Assembly (NCBI RefSeq): GCF_000308835.1
Contig: NZ_BAGN01000418.1
Span: 1 to 64,000 of the forward strand
Length of the DNA: 64,000 nt
DNA from: Nocardia vinacea NBRC 16497
GTDB taxonomy: Bacteria > Actinomycetota > Actinomycetes > Mycobacteriales > Mycobacteriaceae
Reading direction: 5' to 3'
Shown: positions 9,709 to 18,492 of the stretch, piece by piece
How positions within the stretch are numbered: the first letter of the stretch is position 1
Layout of the letters: every line of letters starts with the position of its first letter
Notes under the pieces: generated by a model
The model's input: the letters and a program-made list of their open reading frames with translations, nothing else
The model's database searches: none
What the model was told of the DNA's origin: nothing
Made by a program: the position numbers and the translations under genes

Positions 9709-12261
9709 ATGACGAATTCGACCACCCAGGCCCCGGCAAAGTCGCCGGACCTGGATGCCGGTGAGGGTACGTCACTGTCGCACCGGCAGATCCTGACCAT
9801 CCTGTCGGGACTGCTGCTCGGCATGTTCCTCGCCGCGCTGGATCAGAACATCGTGAGCGTCGCCATCGTGCGGATCGCCAACAGCCTGGACGGATTCGAC
9901 GAACAGGCCTGGGCGACCACGGCATATCTGATCACCGCGACGATCACCACCCCGCTGTACGGCAAACTGGCCGATATCTACGGCCGAAAGCCGTTCTACC
10001 TCACCGCGATCGGACTGTTCGTCATCGGTTCGGTGGCCTGCACCTTCGCCACCTCGATGTACGAACTCGCCGGATTCCGCGCCTTCCAGGGGCTAGGTGC
10101 GGGTGGGTTGATGTCCTTGGCGTTCACCATCATCGGCGATATCGTGCCCGCCCGGGAGCGGGTGCGTTACCAGGGCTATTTCATGATGGTCTTCGGTACC
10201 GCGACGGTGCTCGGGCCGGTGCTCGGCGGTTTCTTCTCGAACTACGACCAGCTCTGGGGTCTCGAGGGTTGGCGCTGGGTGTTCCTGGTCAACGTGCCGA
10301 TCGGTGTGCTCGCGCTCGGCGTGGTCGCCAAGGTGCTCAATGCCCCGCATCAGCGCCAGGATCACCGCATCGATTGGTTCGGCGCGGTCGCGTTGACGAC
10401 CTGCGTGGTGCCGCTGCTGATCGTCGCCGAACAGGGCCGGGATTGGGGGTGGAGCTCGCAGCGCGCGCTCATCTGCTACGGGATCGGTGCGGGCGGGCTG
10501 CTGCTGTTCGTGCTCGTCGAATTCCTGATGAAGGATGCGGCGCTGATTCCCCTGCGGCTGTTCAAGAATTCGACCTTCAGCGTGACCATCGCGGGCGGAT
10601 TCATTGTCGGGATCGCGATGTTCGGCGCGATCGTCATGGTGCCGCAGTACTTCCAGGTGGTGCGCGGATATTCGCCGACCAAATCGGGTCTGCTGATGCT
10701 CCCGCTGGTGCTCGGGATCATGTTCGGCTCGCAGCTGGCCGGATTGACCACCAAATTGACCGGGCGCTACAAGATCCTGCCGGTGATCGGGACATTCATC
10801 ATCGCGGTCGGCGCGGCGCTCTACGGGCAAGTGCATTACGACAGTCCGCTATGGCAGCCGCTGGTCTACGGCGGCGTCATCGGATTCGGGCTCGGTTGCT
10901 GCATGCAGACCTTGATCATCGCGGCGCAGAATGCCGGTCCGCGTTCGGATATGGGTGTGTCGACCGCTTCGGCGACCTTCTTCCGGCAGATGGGCGGCAC
11001 CCTCGGTGTCGCGGTATTCCTGACCATCCTGTTCAACCTGTTGCCGCACCGGATCATCGACGCATTCGGTGGTGCGCTGCCCGCCGGCTTCGATGCCGCG
11101 CAGTTGAGCACCATGCAGAGCAATACCAGCGGAATCGCGGCGCTGCCCGACGAGCTGAGAGTGCCCATTCTGATCGGGTTCACCGATGCGATGCACGGCG
11201 TCTTCTATGCCGCCGCGGGGGTGGCACTGCTGGCGTGCCTGGTGCTGATGTTCATGAAAGAGATTCCGCTGCAGGACAATCCGGTCCCCGCTGTAGAGCA
11301 GGTGACTCTGAAGGCCGAGTCCGATTGGGATGAGGCGCAGGTTTGGGAGGGTGCCGCCGAGGTGCTCTCCGAACCCGAACCGGTGCTGGCGGGTGCGGTC
11401 GGCCGAATTTCGGTGGATCACGACGGCAATGGTGTGTATGTGGCCGCCGTTGTGCCGCAGTCGCATTCGAGCCTCGAATACGAAGGTGCATCGATCGGCG
11501 GCCGGGTCGGACGCGAGGACGGCAGACCGGTGCCCGGCACCGTGCTGACCTTGATCGACCAACGGGGACACCAGGTTTCGCGCGCGACCGGGGATGCCGA
11601 CGGCGGCTACCGGATCGAGGCGCCGACCGCGGGCAACTACGTCTTGATCGCATCGGCGACCGGACATCGGCCAGAGGCGGTCAGCGTGGCCATCGGACAG
11701 CGCCCACAGCTGCTCGACCTGACCCTCACCGGCTCCGGCGAATTGTCCGGTGTGGTCCGTTCGGCCGGTCGCGGTACTCCGCTGCCGGGTGCCACCGTCA
11801 CACTGACCGATATCCACGGTGACGTCGTCGGCGCGGCCATCACCGCGGGCGACGGCGCGTATGTCTGCCATGGCGTCGTCTCGGGCACCTACACCCTGGT
11901 GGCCGTCGCCGAACATATGCGGCCCTGCGCCACCACCCTCACCATCCCCGACAGCGGTCTCCTACATCACGACATCGATATGGCATCGATGGCCGTGCTG
12001 GCCGGATCCGCCTTGGCCGACGGCGAGCGAGCTGTCCCGGACATCCAGATCACCGTCCTGGACGCATCCGGCGACCTCACCGCCAGTGCCCGAACCGACG
12101 CCAACGGCCGCTACCTGGTAACCGACCTCCCCGAAGGCCACTACACCGTGATAGCGCGCGGCTACCCACCCGTCACCACCCGAGTAACAGTCGCCGGCGG
12201 CGAGGTAACCCACGACGTCCGCCTCGGCTACGAGCCCGCCGAAGCCCGGGACCCGCGCTGA
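9709..12261 (+). CDS. DHA2-family MFS exporter with three C-terminal carboxypeptidase-regulatory-like repeats
   Basis: The protein has 850 residues. Residues 20-525 are a 14-helix DHA2 drug exporter: ILSGLLLGMFLAALDQNIVS (variant of the LDxTIVNVALP motif), YGKLADIYGRKPFYL (motif A) and VFGTATVLGPVLGGFF (motif C). Three tandem beta-sandwich modules of about 80 residues follow, starting near 595 (IGGRVGREDGRPVPG), 678 (LSGVVRSAGRGTPLPG) and 763 (AGSALADGERAVPD). Each carries the GATVTL...D..G.Y......G.Y.L pattern of carboxypeptidase regulatory-like domains. The extra modules may recognise or sequester an exported compound or contact the envelope; that is inference. It is transcribed alone. Confidence 0.92.
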   Translation: MTNSTTQAPAKSPDLDAGEGTSLSHRQILTILSGLLLGMFLAALDQNIVSVAIVRIANSLDGFDEQAWATTAYLITATITTPLYGKLADIYGRKPFYLTAIGLFVIGSVACTFATSMYELAGFRAFQGLGAGGLMSLAFTIIGDIVPARERVRYQGYFMMVFGTATVLGPVLGGFFSNYDQLWGLEGWRWVFLVNVPIGVLALGVVAKVLNAPHQRQDHRIDWFGAVALTTCVVPLLIVAEQGRDWGWSSQRALICYGIGAGGLLLFVLVEFLMKDAALIPLRLFKNSTFSVTIAGGFIVGIAMFGAIVMVPQYFQVVRGYSPTKSGLLMLPLVLGIMFGSQLAGLTTKLTGRYKILPVIGTFIIAVGAALYGQVHYDSPLWQPLVYGGVIGFGLGCCMQTLIIAAQNAGPRSDMGVSTASATFFRQMGGTLGVAVFLTILFNLLPHRIIDAFGGALPAGFDAAQLSTMQSNTSGIAALPDELRVPILIGFTDAMHGVFYAAAGVALLACLVLMFMKEIPLQDNPVPAVEQVTLKAESDWDEAQVWEGAAEVLSEPEPVLAGAVGRISVDHDGNGVYVAAVVPQSHSSLEYEGASIGGRVGREDGRPVPGTVLTLIDQRGHQVSRATGDADGGYRIEAPTAGNYVLIASATGHRPEAVSVAIGQRPQLLDLTLTGSGELSGVVRSAGRGTPLPGATVTLTDIHGDVVGAAITAGDGAYVCHGVVSGTYTLVAVAEHMRPCATTLTIPDSGLLHHDIDMASMAVLAGSALADGERAVPDIQITVLDASGDLTASARTDANGRYLVTDLPEGHYTVIARGYPPVTTRVTVAGGEVTHDVRLGYEPAEARDPR

Positions 12262-12401
12262 CACCAGCTCGGAATTTCGCCGCCAACCGGCAGACGCTCG
12301 CCATCAGATAGAGATCGTCGACGTCGGCGAGATGTGTCAGTGGCGGCGCGGGTAGGTCGAGTGCGTGCGGGCTGTCGAGCGCCCTGGCGTTGCCGCACCG
12401 C

Positions 12402-13322
12402 TCAGTCGACGTGCGGCAGCACCTCCGCGGCGATGCGCTCCATTTGAGCGGCCTCGTCGAACAGCGGGTTGATCAGGATCATTTCGGCCCCGGCGTAGGC
12501 CACCTCGCGTAGGCCCTGGATGCAGTCCTCAGGCGTGCCGTGTACGGCGACGGGCAGCAGGGTTTTTCCGAATTCGCCGTAGAAGTCGGAAAGGGCGGTT
12601 GCCATGCGCTGTTCGGCCCGCGCCGGGTCGTCGTCGACCGCGATGTAGACACGTTTGGCGATGCGGAAATCCGATGGGTCGCCGGAGTTTTCGGCCAGCG
12701 CCTCGCGCACGTACCGGACCTGTTCGGCGAATTTGGCCGTCGTACTCGAACCGGCACCGAAGAATCCGTTGCCGTGCCGAACCGCCCGCCGCAAAGCCGC
12801 GGGTGTGCTGCCGCCGAACCACAGTGGCGGATAAGGCTTCTGGAATGGTTTCGGCTCCATGGCGGCGCCGGTCAGCTGCCAGAACTCGCCGTCGATATCG
12901 ATCCGCGGCTGGGTCCACAGTGCCTTCATGACGCGCAGGCCCTCGTTGAAGCGGGTCACCAGATTGTCGGCGGGGTCGACATCGAAGGCGGAGAACATCC
13001 GGTTGCGTCCGCCGATCCCGACACCGATCTCGAGCCGGCCGCGGGTGAGCTGGTCCAGCGTGCTGATGCGTTTGGCGAGGTGCACCGGATTGTGCAGCGG
13101 CGTCACGAACACCGCGCATCCGAAGCGCAACCGCTCATTGCATGCGGCCGCGAAGGTCAACAACTCGATCGGACTCAGATTGGGCGCGGATCCGAGCAGT
13201 TGCTCGGTCGTCCATGCGCTCTCGAAGCCGAGCGCTTCGGCTCGATCGAGGTAGGCCCGCAGATTTTCCGGTTGGAACGATCCGTCGGGAATGAGCTGCG
13301 GAACCGAAATGGCGTATCGCAT
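12402..13322 (-). CDS. LLM-class (F420-dependent) oxidoreductase
   Basis: The protein has 306 residues and a luciferase-like monooxygenase TIM barrel. Diagnostic stretches are AISVPQLIPDG at the start, YLDRAEALGFESAWTTEQLLG, LRFGCAVFVTPLHNPVHLAK, LTRGRLEIGVGIGGRNRMF and PLWFGGSTPAALRRAVRHGNGF. Actinobacterial members of this subfamily normally use coenzyme F420, though FMN use cannot be excluded. The substrate is unknown. The start is the ATG at 13322. It is divergent from the small hypothetical gene at 13481. Confidence 0.88.
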   Translation of the reverse strand: MRYAISVPQLIPDGSFQPENLRAYLDRAEALGFESAWTTEQLLGSAPNLSPIELLTFAAACNERLRFGCAVFVTPLHNPVHLAKRISTLDQLTRGRLEIGVGIGGRNRMFSAFDVDPADNLVTRFNEGLRVMKALWTQPRIDIDGEFWQLTGAAMEPKPFQKPYPPLWFGGSTPAALRRAVRHGNGFFGAGSSTTAKFAEQVRYVREALAENSGDPSDFRIAKRVYIAVDDDPARAEQRMATALSDFYGEFGKTLLPVAVHGTPEDCIQGLREVAYAGAEMILINPLFDEAAQMERIAAEVLPHVD

Positions 13323-13480
13323 CGTCGGAGCCTAACTCGCGCATCGAAGCAGCCGTTGCGGGTGATCTCGAGCCAGACCTGAACATGCCGGTAACTCGAC
13401 TGTAACCACCCGCCGAGCCGCAACGGTGCGCGCAGGCTAGATTGTCCGAAAGCCGTTATCCCAGAGAGGAAATCACCCCC

Positions 13481-13954
13481 GTGGGGCAGTTCTGCAGAGC
13501 CGTCTTCCTGGACGCCGACCACAAGCTGATCGGGTATCTGGAACCAAAGATCCGATTCCTGAGACGCGCCTGGATCGGCGACGACTTCGTCCAGGGTGTG
13601 GAGCGCCTCCTGACGGTGCCGACGCGGGTGGTGTGGGCCGGACCGCAGGTGGGGGAGCAGACCAGCCTGTACGACAAGGCCGCCTCCGTCGCCCCGCTGG
13701 TCGCACCGCAAAACGGCTTCATCGGCCGCTACATCCTCAATCATGACAAACGCACCTATGTGGACAAGGCGACGGTCCGGCACGGCGACGACCGCCACCG
13801 CATCCACCCGCTTCCGATGCTCACTGCGGAAGGCGCTGATTGCGCCGACGGCGATGCCGCACTGGCCGGTACCTGGTCCGGGGATCGCATCTCGATGAGT
13901 GCCACCGTGCCCACCGGCTTCGTACTGCTGAAGTACGACATCGTGCCGAATTAG
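13481..13954 (+). CDS. Hypothetical protein (157 aa)
   Basis: I do not recognise this protein. It is soluble, with no signal or membrane segment. Hydrophobic beta-strand-like stretches (CRAVFLDADHKLIGYLEP, TRVVWAGPQVG, GFVLLKYDIVP) suggest a compact beta-rich fold. The start is GTG at 13481 with GAGAGGA upstream; the frame is open 39 nt further, to a TTG. A hairpin directly after the stop supports a real transcript end. Confidence 0.55.
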   Translation: MGQFCRAVFLDADHKLIGYLEPKIRFLRRAWIGDDFVQGVERLLTVPTRVVWAGPQVGEQTSLYDKAASVAPLVAPQNGFIGRYILNHDKRTYVDKATVRHGDDRHRIHPLPMLTAEGADCADGDAALAGTWSGDRISMSATVPTGFVLLKYDIVPN

Positions 13955-13956
13955 CC

Positions 13957-13980
13957 CATGGTCGACTACGGTCGACCATG
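13957..13980 (+). terminator. Hairpin just after the 13481-13954 gene
   Basis: Perfect 10-bp arms (CATGGTCGAC / GTCGACCATG) with a TACG tetraloop begin two bases after the stop codon, a typical intrinsic terminator stem without U tract. Confidence 0.65.
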
Positions 13981-14071
13981 TCAGCTCGACACTCCGTGGA
14001 TTCGCCTCGCTGCCAACGCAAGTCATCGTGCGCTGATGTCCGCAACTCTCACGCATATCCTCCGATGCGTG

Positions 14072-14296
14072 TCAGAGCCGTGGATCGAAGACCAGCCGAA
14101 AACCGGTCAGCCCGTGCTCATCACCGGAGGCCCAGAACTCCCGTCCTGGTAATTCGTTCTGCGGCAGCCCGGCCTGTTCGGCGATATCGGCAGCCGGTAT
14201 CCACATGGGCGAATGTGTCGGATGCCAGGGTGTCTGCACCTGCGCCCGATCGCCGAACAACAGGATCACCCGCACCCGCACTGGTTCAGGTTCCAT
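14072..14296 (-). CDS. Small hypothetical protein (74 aa)
   Basis: I do not recognise this protein. It opens MEPEPVRVRVILLFGD, has TPWHPTHSPMWIPAADIAEQAG in the middle and a C-terminal TGFRLVFDPRL. The alternation of strand-like and helix-like segments reads as coding. The start is ATG 14296; the frame is open to 14377. It lies just downstream of the P450 gene on the same strand and could be co-transcribed. Confidence 0.5.
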   Translation of the reverse strand: MEPEPVRVRVILLFGDRAQVQTPWHPTHSPMWIPAADIAEQAGLPQNELPGREFWASGDEHGLTGFRLVFDPRL

Positions 14297-14342
14297 AGTT
14301 ACATGATGCGCGCTCGCAACGGCTTTGCCGAGGTCGCGTGCA

Positions 14343-15569
14343 TCAATCGAAACGTACTTCCCACCGTTTGATGCCATTGAGCCATCCGGAGCGCAGGTGC
14401 TCGGGTTCGGCGACCTGACTCAATTCGGGCATGGCGTCGGCGATGGCATTGAACATCAGATCGATCTCCAGCCGGGCCAGGTTCGCGCCGAGGCAGTAGT
14501 GCGTGCCCGCGCCGCCGAATCCGACGTGTGGATTGGGGTCGCGCAGGATATCGAACCTGAACGGATCCTCGAAGGCGTCCTCGTCGAAATTGGCCGAGCT
14601 GTAGAACAATCCGACGCGCTGGCCCTTGCGGATCAACTGCCCGCCGAGCTCAACATCGCGCGTCGCGGTGCGCTGGAATACCGAGACGGGGGTGGCCCAG
14701 CGCACGATCTCATCCGGCGCGGTGCGCGGCCGCTGCTCCTTATAGAGCTGCCATTGGTCCGGGTTGTCGACGAAGGCCTTCATACCGTGGGTGATCGAGT
14801 TGCGGGTGGTCTCATTGCCCGCCACCGACAGCAGGATCATGAAGAACGCGAACTCGTCCGAACCCAGATGCTCACCGTCGATATCGGCATTGACCAGCTG
14901 CGTCACGATATCGTCCGCCGGGCAGGCGCGCCGCTCCTCGGCCATGGTCCAGGCATAGCCGGTCAATTCCAGCTGTGCGGTCGGCGCATCGGTGGTGTAC
15001 TCCGGATCATCGGCGCCGATCATCTGATTGGACCAGTGGAACAGCTTCTTGCGATCCTGCTGCGGCACCCCGAGCAGTTCGGCGATGGCCTGCAGCGGCA
15101 ATTCACAGGCGACCTGCTCCACGAAATCACCGCTGCCGGACTTCTTGGCCTCGTGCACAATTCGGGCGGCCCGCTCGGTGAGCGCCGCCCGCAGGCCCTC
15201 CACCGCGCGCGGGGTGAAGCCCTTGGACACAATGCGCCGATTCTTGGTGTGGGCCGGCGGATCCATATTGAGCAGAATCAGCCGCTGCATATCGATCTGT
15301 TCGCGGGTGATGGTGGACTGATAGCGGATGATCGCGCTGTTGGCGGTGGAGGAGAAGATCTCCGGATGCTTCGAGATCTCCTTGATGTGTTCGAGTTTTG
15401 TGACCGCCCAGTAGCCGCCGTCATCGAAGCCGCTGGAGCGGTCGGGCTGGGCGCACCACCAGACCGGCGCGGTTCGGCGCAGCTCCGCGAATTCCGCGGT
15501 GGGTCTGCGTTTCGCCCACAGGTCCGGGTCGGTGAAATCGAATCCGGCGGGAATCGACGGCGTGGCCAT
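14343..15569 (-). CDS. Cytochrome P450, CYP125-like (steroid C26/C27 hydroxylase type)
   Basis: The protein has 408 residues. Landmarks in order are IPAGFDFTDPDLWAKRRP near the N-terminus, LLNMDPPAHTKNRRIVSKGF (C helix), LSVAGNETTRNSITHGM (I helix with the oxygen-binding Thr), EIVRWATPVSVFQRTA, ANFDEDAFEDPFRFDI, and the haem loop FGGAGTHYCLGANLAR with Cys359 as thiolate ligand. Much of the sequence follows my memory of M. tuberculosis CYP125A1, which oxidises the cholesterol side chain; here the substrate is inferred. The start is ATG 15569 because GGGAGG lies five bases upstream; an in-frame ATG at 15593 lacks such a site. No other cholesterol catabolism genes are nearby. Confidence 0.88.
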   Translation of the reverse strand: MATPSIPAGFDFTDPDLWAKRRPTAEFAELRRTAPVWWCAQPDRSSGFDDGGYWAVTKLEHIKEISKHPEIFSSTANSAIIRYQSTITREQIDMQRLILLNMDPPAHTKNRRIVSKGFTPRAVEGLRAALTERAARIVHEAKKSGSGDFVEQVACELPLQAIAELLGVPQQDRKKLFHWSNQMIGADDPEYTTDAPTAQLELTGYAWTMAEERRACPADDIVTQLVNADIDGEHLGSDEFAFFMILLSVAGNETTRNSITHGMKAFVDNPDQWQLYKEQRPRTAPDEIVRWATPVSVFQRTATRDVELGGQLIRKGQRVGLFYSSANFDEDAFEDPFRFDILRDPNPHVGFGGAGTHYCLGANLARLEIDLMFNAIADAMPELSQVAEPEHLRSGWLNGIKRWEVRFD

Positions 15570-15650
15570 GGCCACCTCCCAGAGCTGGAACACGTTCTAC
15601 ATACGATTGAAGCACAGTGTCCGCTCCGAGTTGGTGAAATGCGTGGGCGA

Positions 15651-16070
15651 TCAGTGCTCGAGCTTGCGTAAGAGCTGATGCAGCGAGCGTAGGTCGTCGG
15701 GGGAGAGGGCGGCGACGGTGGCCGGGGCGGGGTCGGGGGTGGCCATGGCCTGTGCGAGGACCGCGCGACCGGCGCTGGTGATGGAGACCTGTTTGCGGCG
15801 GCGGTTGGTCGGGTCGATCTCGCGCACGACGAGGCCGAGTTCGTCGAGATTATTGACCGCGACCGTGGTCGCGGGCGCGTCCATGCCGGTTGCCTGCGCG
15901 ATCTGGTTGAGCGTGAGCGGGCCGGGGCGCAGGCGTCGCAGAATGCGAATTCGACTGAATGGCAAGCCGGTTCGTTCGCTGACCGCCCGCTTCCACGAGT
16001 CGCGGGTATCCATCACCAGGTGGGTGAGCTGGGCCCACACATCGTCGGCGGTGGGTACGTCATCCGGCAT
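15651..16070 (-). CDS. MarR-family transcriptional regulator
   Basis: The protein has 139 residues with the MarR winged helix: FSRIRILRRLRPGPLTLNQIAQATGMDAPATTVAVNNLDELGLVVR, then the wing DPTNRRRKQVSITSAG. It overlaps the last 11 nt of the MFS gene upstream in the same direction, so the two are translationally coupled. The nested palindrome at 17422-17462 at the front of this operon is its probable operator. The usual logic would be repression of the exporter until a small ligand binds. Confidence 0.9.
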   Translation of the reverse strand: MPDDVPTADDVWAQLTHLVMDTRDSWKRAVSERTGLPFSRIRILRRLRPGPLTLNQIAQATGMDAPATTVAVNNLDELGLVVREIDPTNRRRKQVSITSAGRAVLAQAMATPDPAPATVAALSPDDLRSLHQLLRKLEH

Positions 16071-17436
16071 GTGCGGGGACCTTCTCTTCCAATATCGGGG
16101 CGACGCGATCGCGGGACCGCGCGGCCCACCGGGTGTTCGCGACTATGCCGAGTATGGCGATTCCGGCGGTGAAAACCGCAATCAGCCACCACAGACCGGC
16201 ACCGGTCAGCGCGCCGCACAGCGCGACACCCATGCTCACGCCGACCTGTCTGCTGGTCGAGGCGACCGCCGCCGCAGCGCCTGCGCGATCCAGTGGCATC
16301 CCGCTGACCGCCGCCGTCGTAATCGGTGCATTGACCATGCCGAATCCGATTCCGAAGATCGCGAAGATGATGAGCAGATGCCAGATCGGGGTTGCCACAT
16401 CGAGTCGAGTGAGCAGCACGGCGGCGATGGTCATCGCGGCGCCCGCCGCGAGCAATGAGGGTTTGGTCCCGTAGCGCCCGACCAGACGCCCCGACAGCGG
16501 CGAGAAGATGAGCGTCGCGACCGCCATGGCCAGATACAGCGCCCCAGTGTGCACCGCCGAATAGCCGCGCAGCTCTTGCAGATACAGCGAGCAGGTGAAC
16601 AGGAACGCGCCGAGCGCCGCGAAGGCGAAGATCGCGGTCACCGTCGCCGACGCGAACGGCACGCTGCGGAAGAAGCGCAGATCGATGAACGGATCCGAGC
16701 GCCTCGATTCCTGCCACAGGAAGGCCGCGAGGGCCACGGCCGACACCACGAAGACCACCGGCAATCGCTCGATCAACCCGAATACCACCGTGAACAGAAA
16801 GGCGATCGCCAGCAACTGCCCGATCGGATCGAGTCCGCGCACCGTGGCCGACTTCGATTCCGGCACAAATAGAGTCGTCAGAACCAGCGCGAGCGCGCAG
16901 ATCGGCAGATTGATCCAGAACACCGACTGCCACCCCAGCGCATCGATCAGCACACCGCCGACCATCGGCCCGAGCGCCATCGAAATGCCGACCACTGCAC
17001 CCCAAATACCCACTGCGCGAGCACGTTCCACCTTTCCGGTGAAGACCTGCGTAATGATCGACATCGCGACCGGATTCAGCATCGACCCACCGATCGCCTG
17101 CAAAAATCTTGCCCCGATGAGGGTGTCGATATTCGGTGCGAGGCTGCAGGCCAGTGACCCGAGTGCGAAGACCATCAATCCGATCCGGAACACCCGCCGC
17201 CGCCCGAACCGATCCGCGGTCGCCCCCGCGAGCATCAGCAGACTCGCGAGCGTAAGTGCGTAGATATCGATGATCCACTGCAGCCGAGCCAGCGGCGCGT
17301 CCAGATCCGCTCGAATCGCAGGCACTGCGACATTCACGATCGTCGAATCCATCGACACGATCAGCAGACTCAGGCAACACGTCGCCAACACCACCAACTT
17401 GCGACGCGGAGTCAGGTCTCTAACAGTTGTATTCAC
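16060..17436 (-). CDS. DHA2-family MFS transporter
   Basis: The protein has 458 residues and about 14 helices. Motifs are SMDSTIVNVAVPAIRADL (DHA2 signature), DRFGRRRVFRIGLMVFALG (motif A) and GAVVGISMALGPMVGGVLID (motif C). It probably exports drugs or toxic metabolites by proton antiport. The only sensible start is GTG 17436, which sits inside the inner palindrome of the operator, so bound repressor would cover the start region; a leaderless or very short leader transcript is possible. It is first gene of a two-gene operon with the MarR regulator. Confidence 0.9.
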   Translation of the reverse strand: MNTTVRDLTPRRKLVVLATCCLSLLIVSMDSTIVNVAVPAIRADLDAPLARLQWIIDIYALTLASLLMLAGATADRFGRRRVFRIGLMVFALGSLACSLAPNIDTLIGARFLQAIGGSMLNPVAMSIITQVFTGKVERARAVGIWGAVVGISMALGPMVGGVLIDALGWQSVFWINLPICALALVLTTLFVPESKSATVRGLDPIGQLLAIAFLFTVVFGLIERLPVVFVVSAVALAAFLWQESRRSDPFIDLRFFRSVPFASATVTAIFAFAALGAFLFTCSLYLQELRGYSAVHTGALYLAMAVATLIFSPLSGRLVGRYGTKPSLLAAGAAMTIAAVLLTRLDVATPIWHLLIIFAIFGIGFGMVNAPITTAAVSGMPLDRAGAAAAVASTSRQVGVSMGVALCGALTGAGLWWLIAVFTAGIAILGIVANTRWAARSRDRVAPILEEKVPAHAG

Positions 17437-17462
17437 ACAATGATTGTGTAATCACAACTGTT
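17422..17462. promoter_or_regulatory. Nested palindrome, probable MarR operator
   Basis: The outer arms AACAGTTGT (17422-17430) and ACAACTGTT (17454-17462) flank an inner 22-bp palindrome (ATTCACACAAT / GATTGTGTAAT, 17431-17452). It overlaps the GTG start of the MFS gene that precedes marR in the operon. Confidence 0.7.
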
Positions 17463-17528
17463 CCGAATGCAAGGGCATGTCCCAGGATGTGAGCCGTGGA
17501 ACATCCGCTGGTATGTGGGGCTGATGTT

Positions 17529-18413
17529 TCAGTCGCCGGTGCGTGCCGGGATGCCGAGAACGGCGAGGAAGGCGGTCGCCGCGGGCGTACGGCCGGAGCG
17601 GCTCCAGATGACGTACTCGACGCGAGCCGGTGCGTCGCTGACCTCGATGGTGACAACGCCGGCGAGCTGGGGCGCGTAGGCGGCGGGGAGCATGGCCACG
17701 GCGAGACCCGGCCCGACGAGTCGAGCGATGTAGTCGGCGCTGGTCACTTCGAAGGCGACGTCACGGTCGAGACCGGCAGCGGCGAAGGCCTGGTCGGATT
17801 GGATTCGCCCGGCTGTCCCGGCTGGGAGGTCCACGAAAACCTCGGATGAAAGTCTGTGCAGGTCGACCATGGTTTCGCCGACGAGGGGATGGTCCGGGGC
17901 GACCACGGCGACGAGTCGATCACGGGCGAGCTCGTACACGGCGACGTCCTGGGGTCGCGCCGTGGTCGGCAGCCCGAGGAAGGCCACGTCGATGGCGCCG
18001 TCCCTGACCTGTTCGACGAGGTCGTCGCTCGCGCCCACCCGCAGATCGATGCGCACCTGCGGGTACTGCCGACGGAAATCGCGCAATGCCCCCGGGATAT
18101 CGACCGCGGCGACGGTCGGGATCAGGCCGACCGCGAGCCGCCCGCGTATCTCACCGATTGCCGCGGCGACCTCGGCGGCAGCGCGCTCGGCGGCGTCGAG
18201 ACACTGACGGGCGGCGGGGAGGAATGCCACGCCAGCAGGTGTCAGCCGCACCCGGCGGCTGGTGCGCTCGAAAAGTCGCGCGCCGAGTTCGCGTTCCAGG
18301 CGCGCGATCTGGTGACTGAGGGCGGACTGGACGACCAGGCATCGTTCTGCGGCCCTGGTGAAGCTGTTCGTCTCGGCGACCGCGACGACGTAGCGCATCT
18401 GCTGGAGCTCCAT
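17529..18413 (-). CDS. LysR-family transcriptional regulator
   Basis: The protein has 294 residues. The N-terminal HTH is standard: MELQQMRYVVAVAETNSFTR, AERCLVVQSALSHQIARLERELG, LFERTSRRVRLTPAG. A periplasmic-binding-like effector domain follows (GLIPTVAAVDIPGALRDFRR). It is divergent from a DMT transporter gene, which it most likely controls. A T-N11-A palindrome starts at its own initiation codon. Confidence 0.92.
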   Translation of the reverse strand: MELQQMRYVVAVAETNSFTRAAERCLVVQSALSHQIARLERELGARLFERTSRRVRLTPAGVAFLPAARQCLDAAERAAAEVAAAIGEIRGRLAVGLIPTVAAVDIPGALRDFRRQYPQVRIDLRVGASDDLVEQVRDGAIDVAFLGLPTTARPQDVAVYELARDRLVAVVAPDHPLVGETMVDLHRLSSEVFVDLPAGTAGRIQSDQAFAAAGLDRDVAFEVTSADYIARLVGPGLAVAMLPAAYAPQLAGVVTIEVSDAPARVEYVIWSRSGRTPAATAFLAVLGIPARTGD

Positions 18414-18440
18414 GGATCAATCTTGAATCGAGATTGATCC
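18414..18440. promoter_or_regulatory. LysR-type operator palindrome
   Basis: GGATCAATCT and AGATTGATCC are perfect 10-bp arms separated by 7 bp. The site lies directly upstream of the lysR start codon, in the interval shared with the divergent transporter gene. It fits the T-N11-A pattern of LysR boxes. Confidence 0.7.
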
Positions 18441-18492
18441 GGTGACAAACATGTGTTGGACTCATTGATCGCGGCCGGGTGAGACTGCGGGT

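Noticed and set aside
10849..11916. A 355-codon minus-strand frame within the MFS gene
   Set aside because: Shadow frame of the MFS gene; the peptide has no structure typical of proteins.
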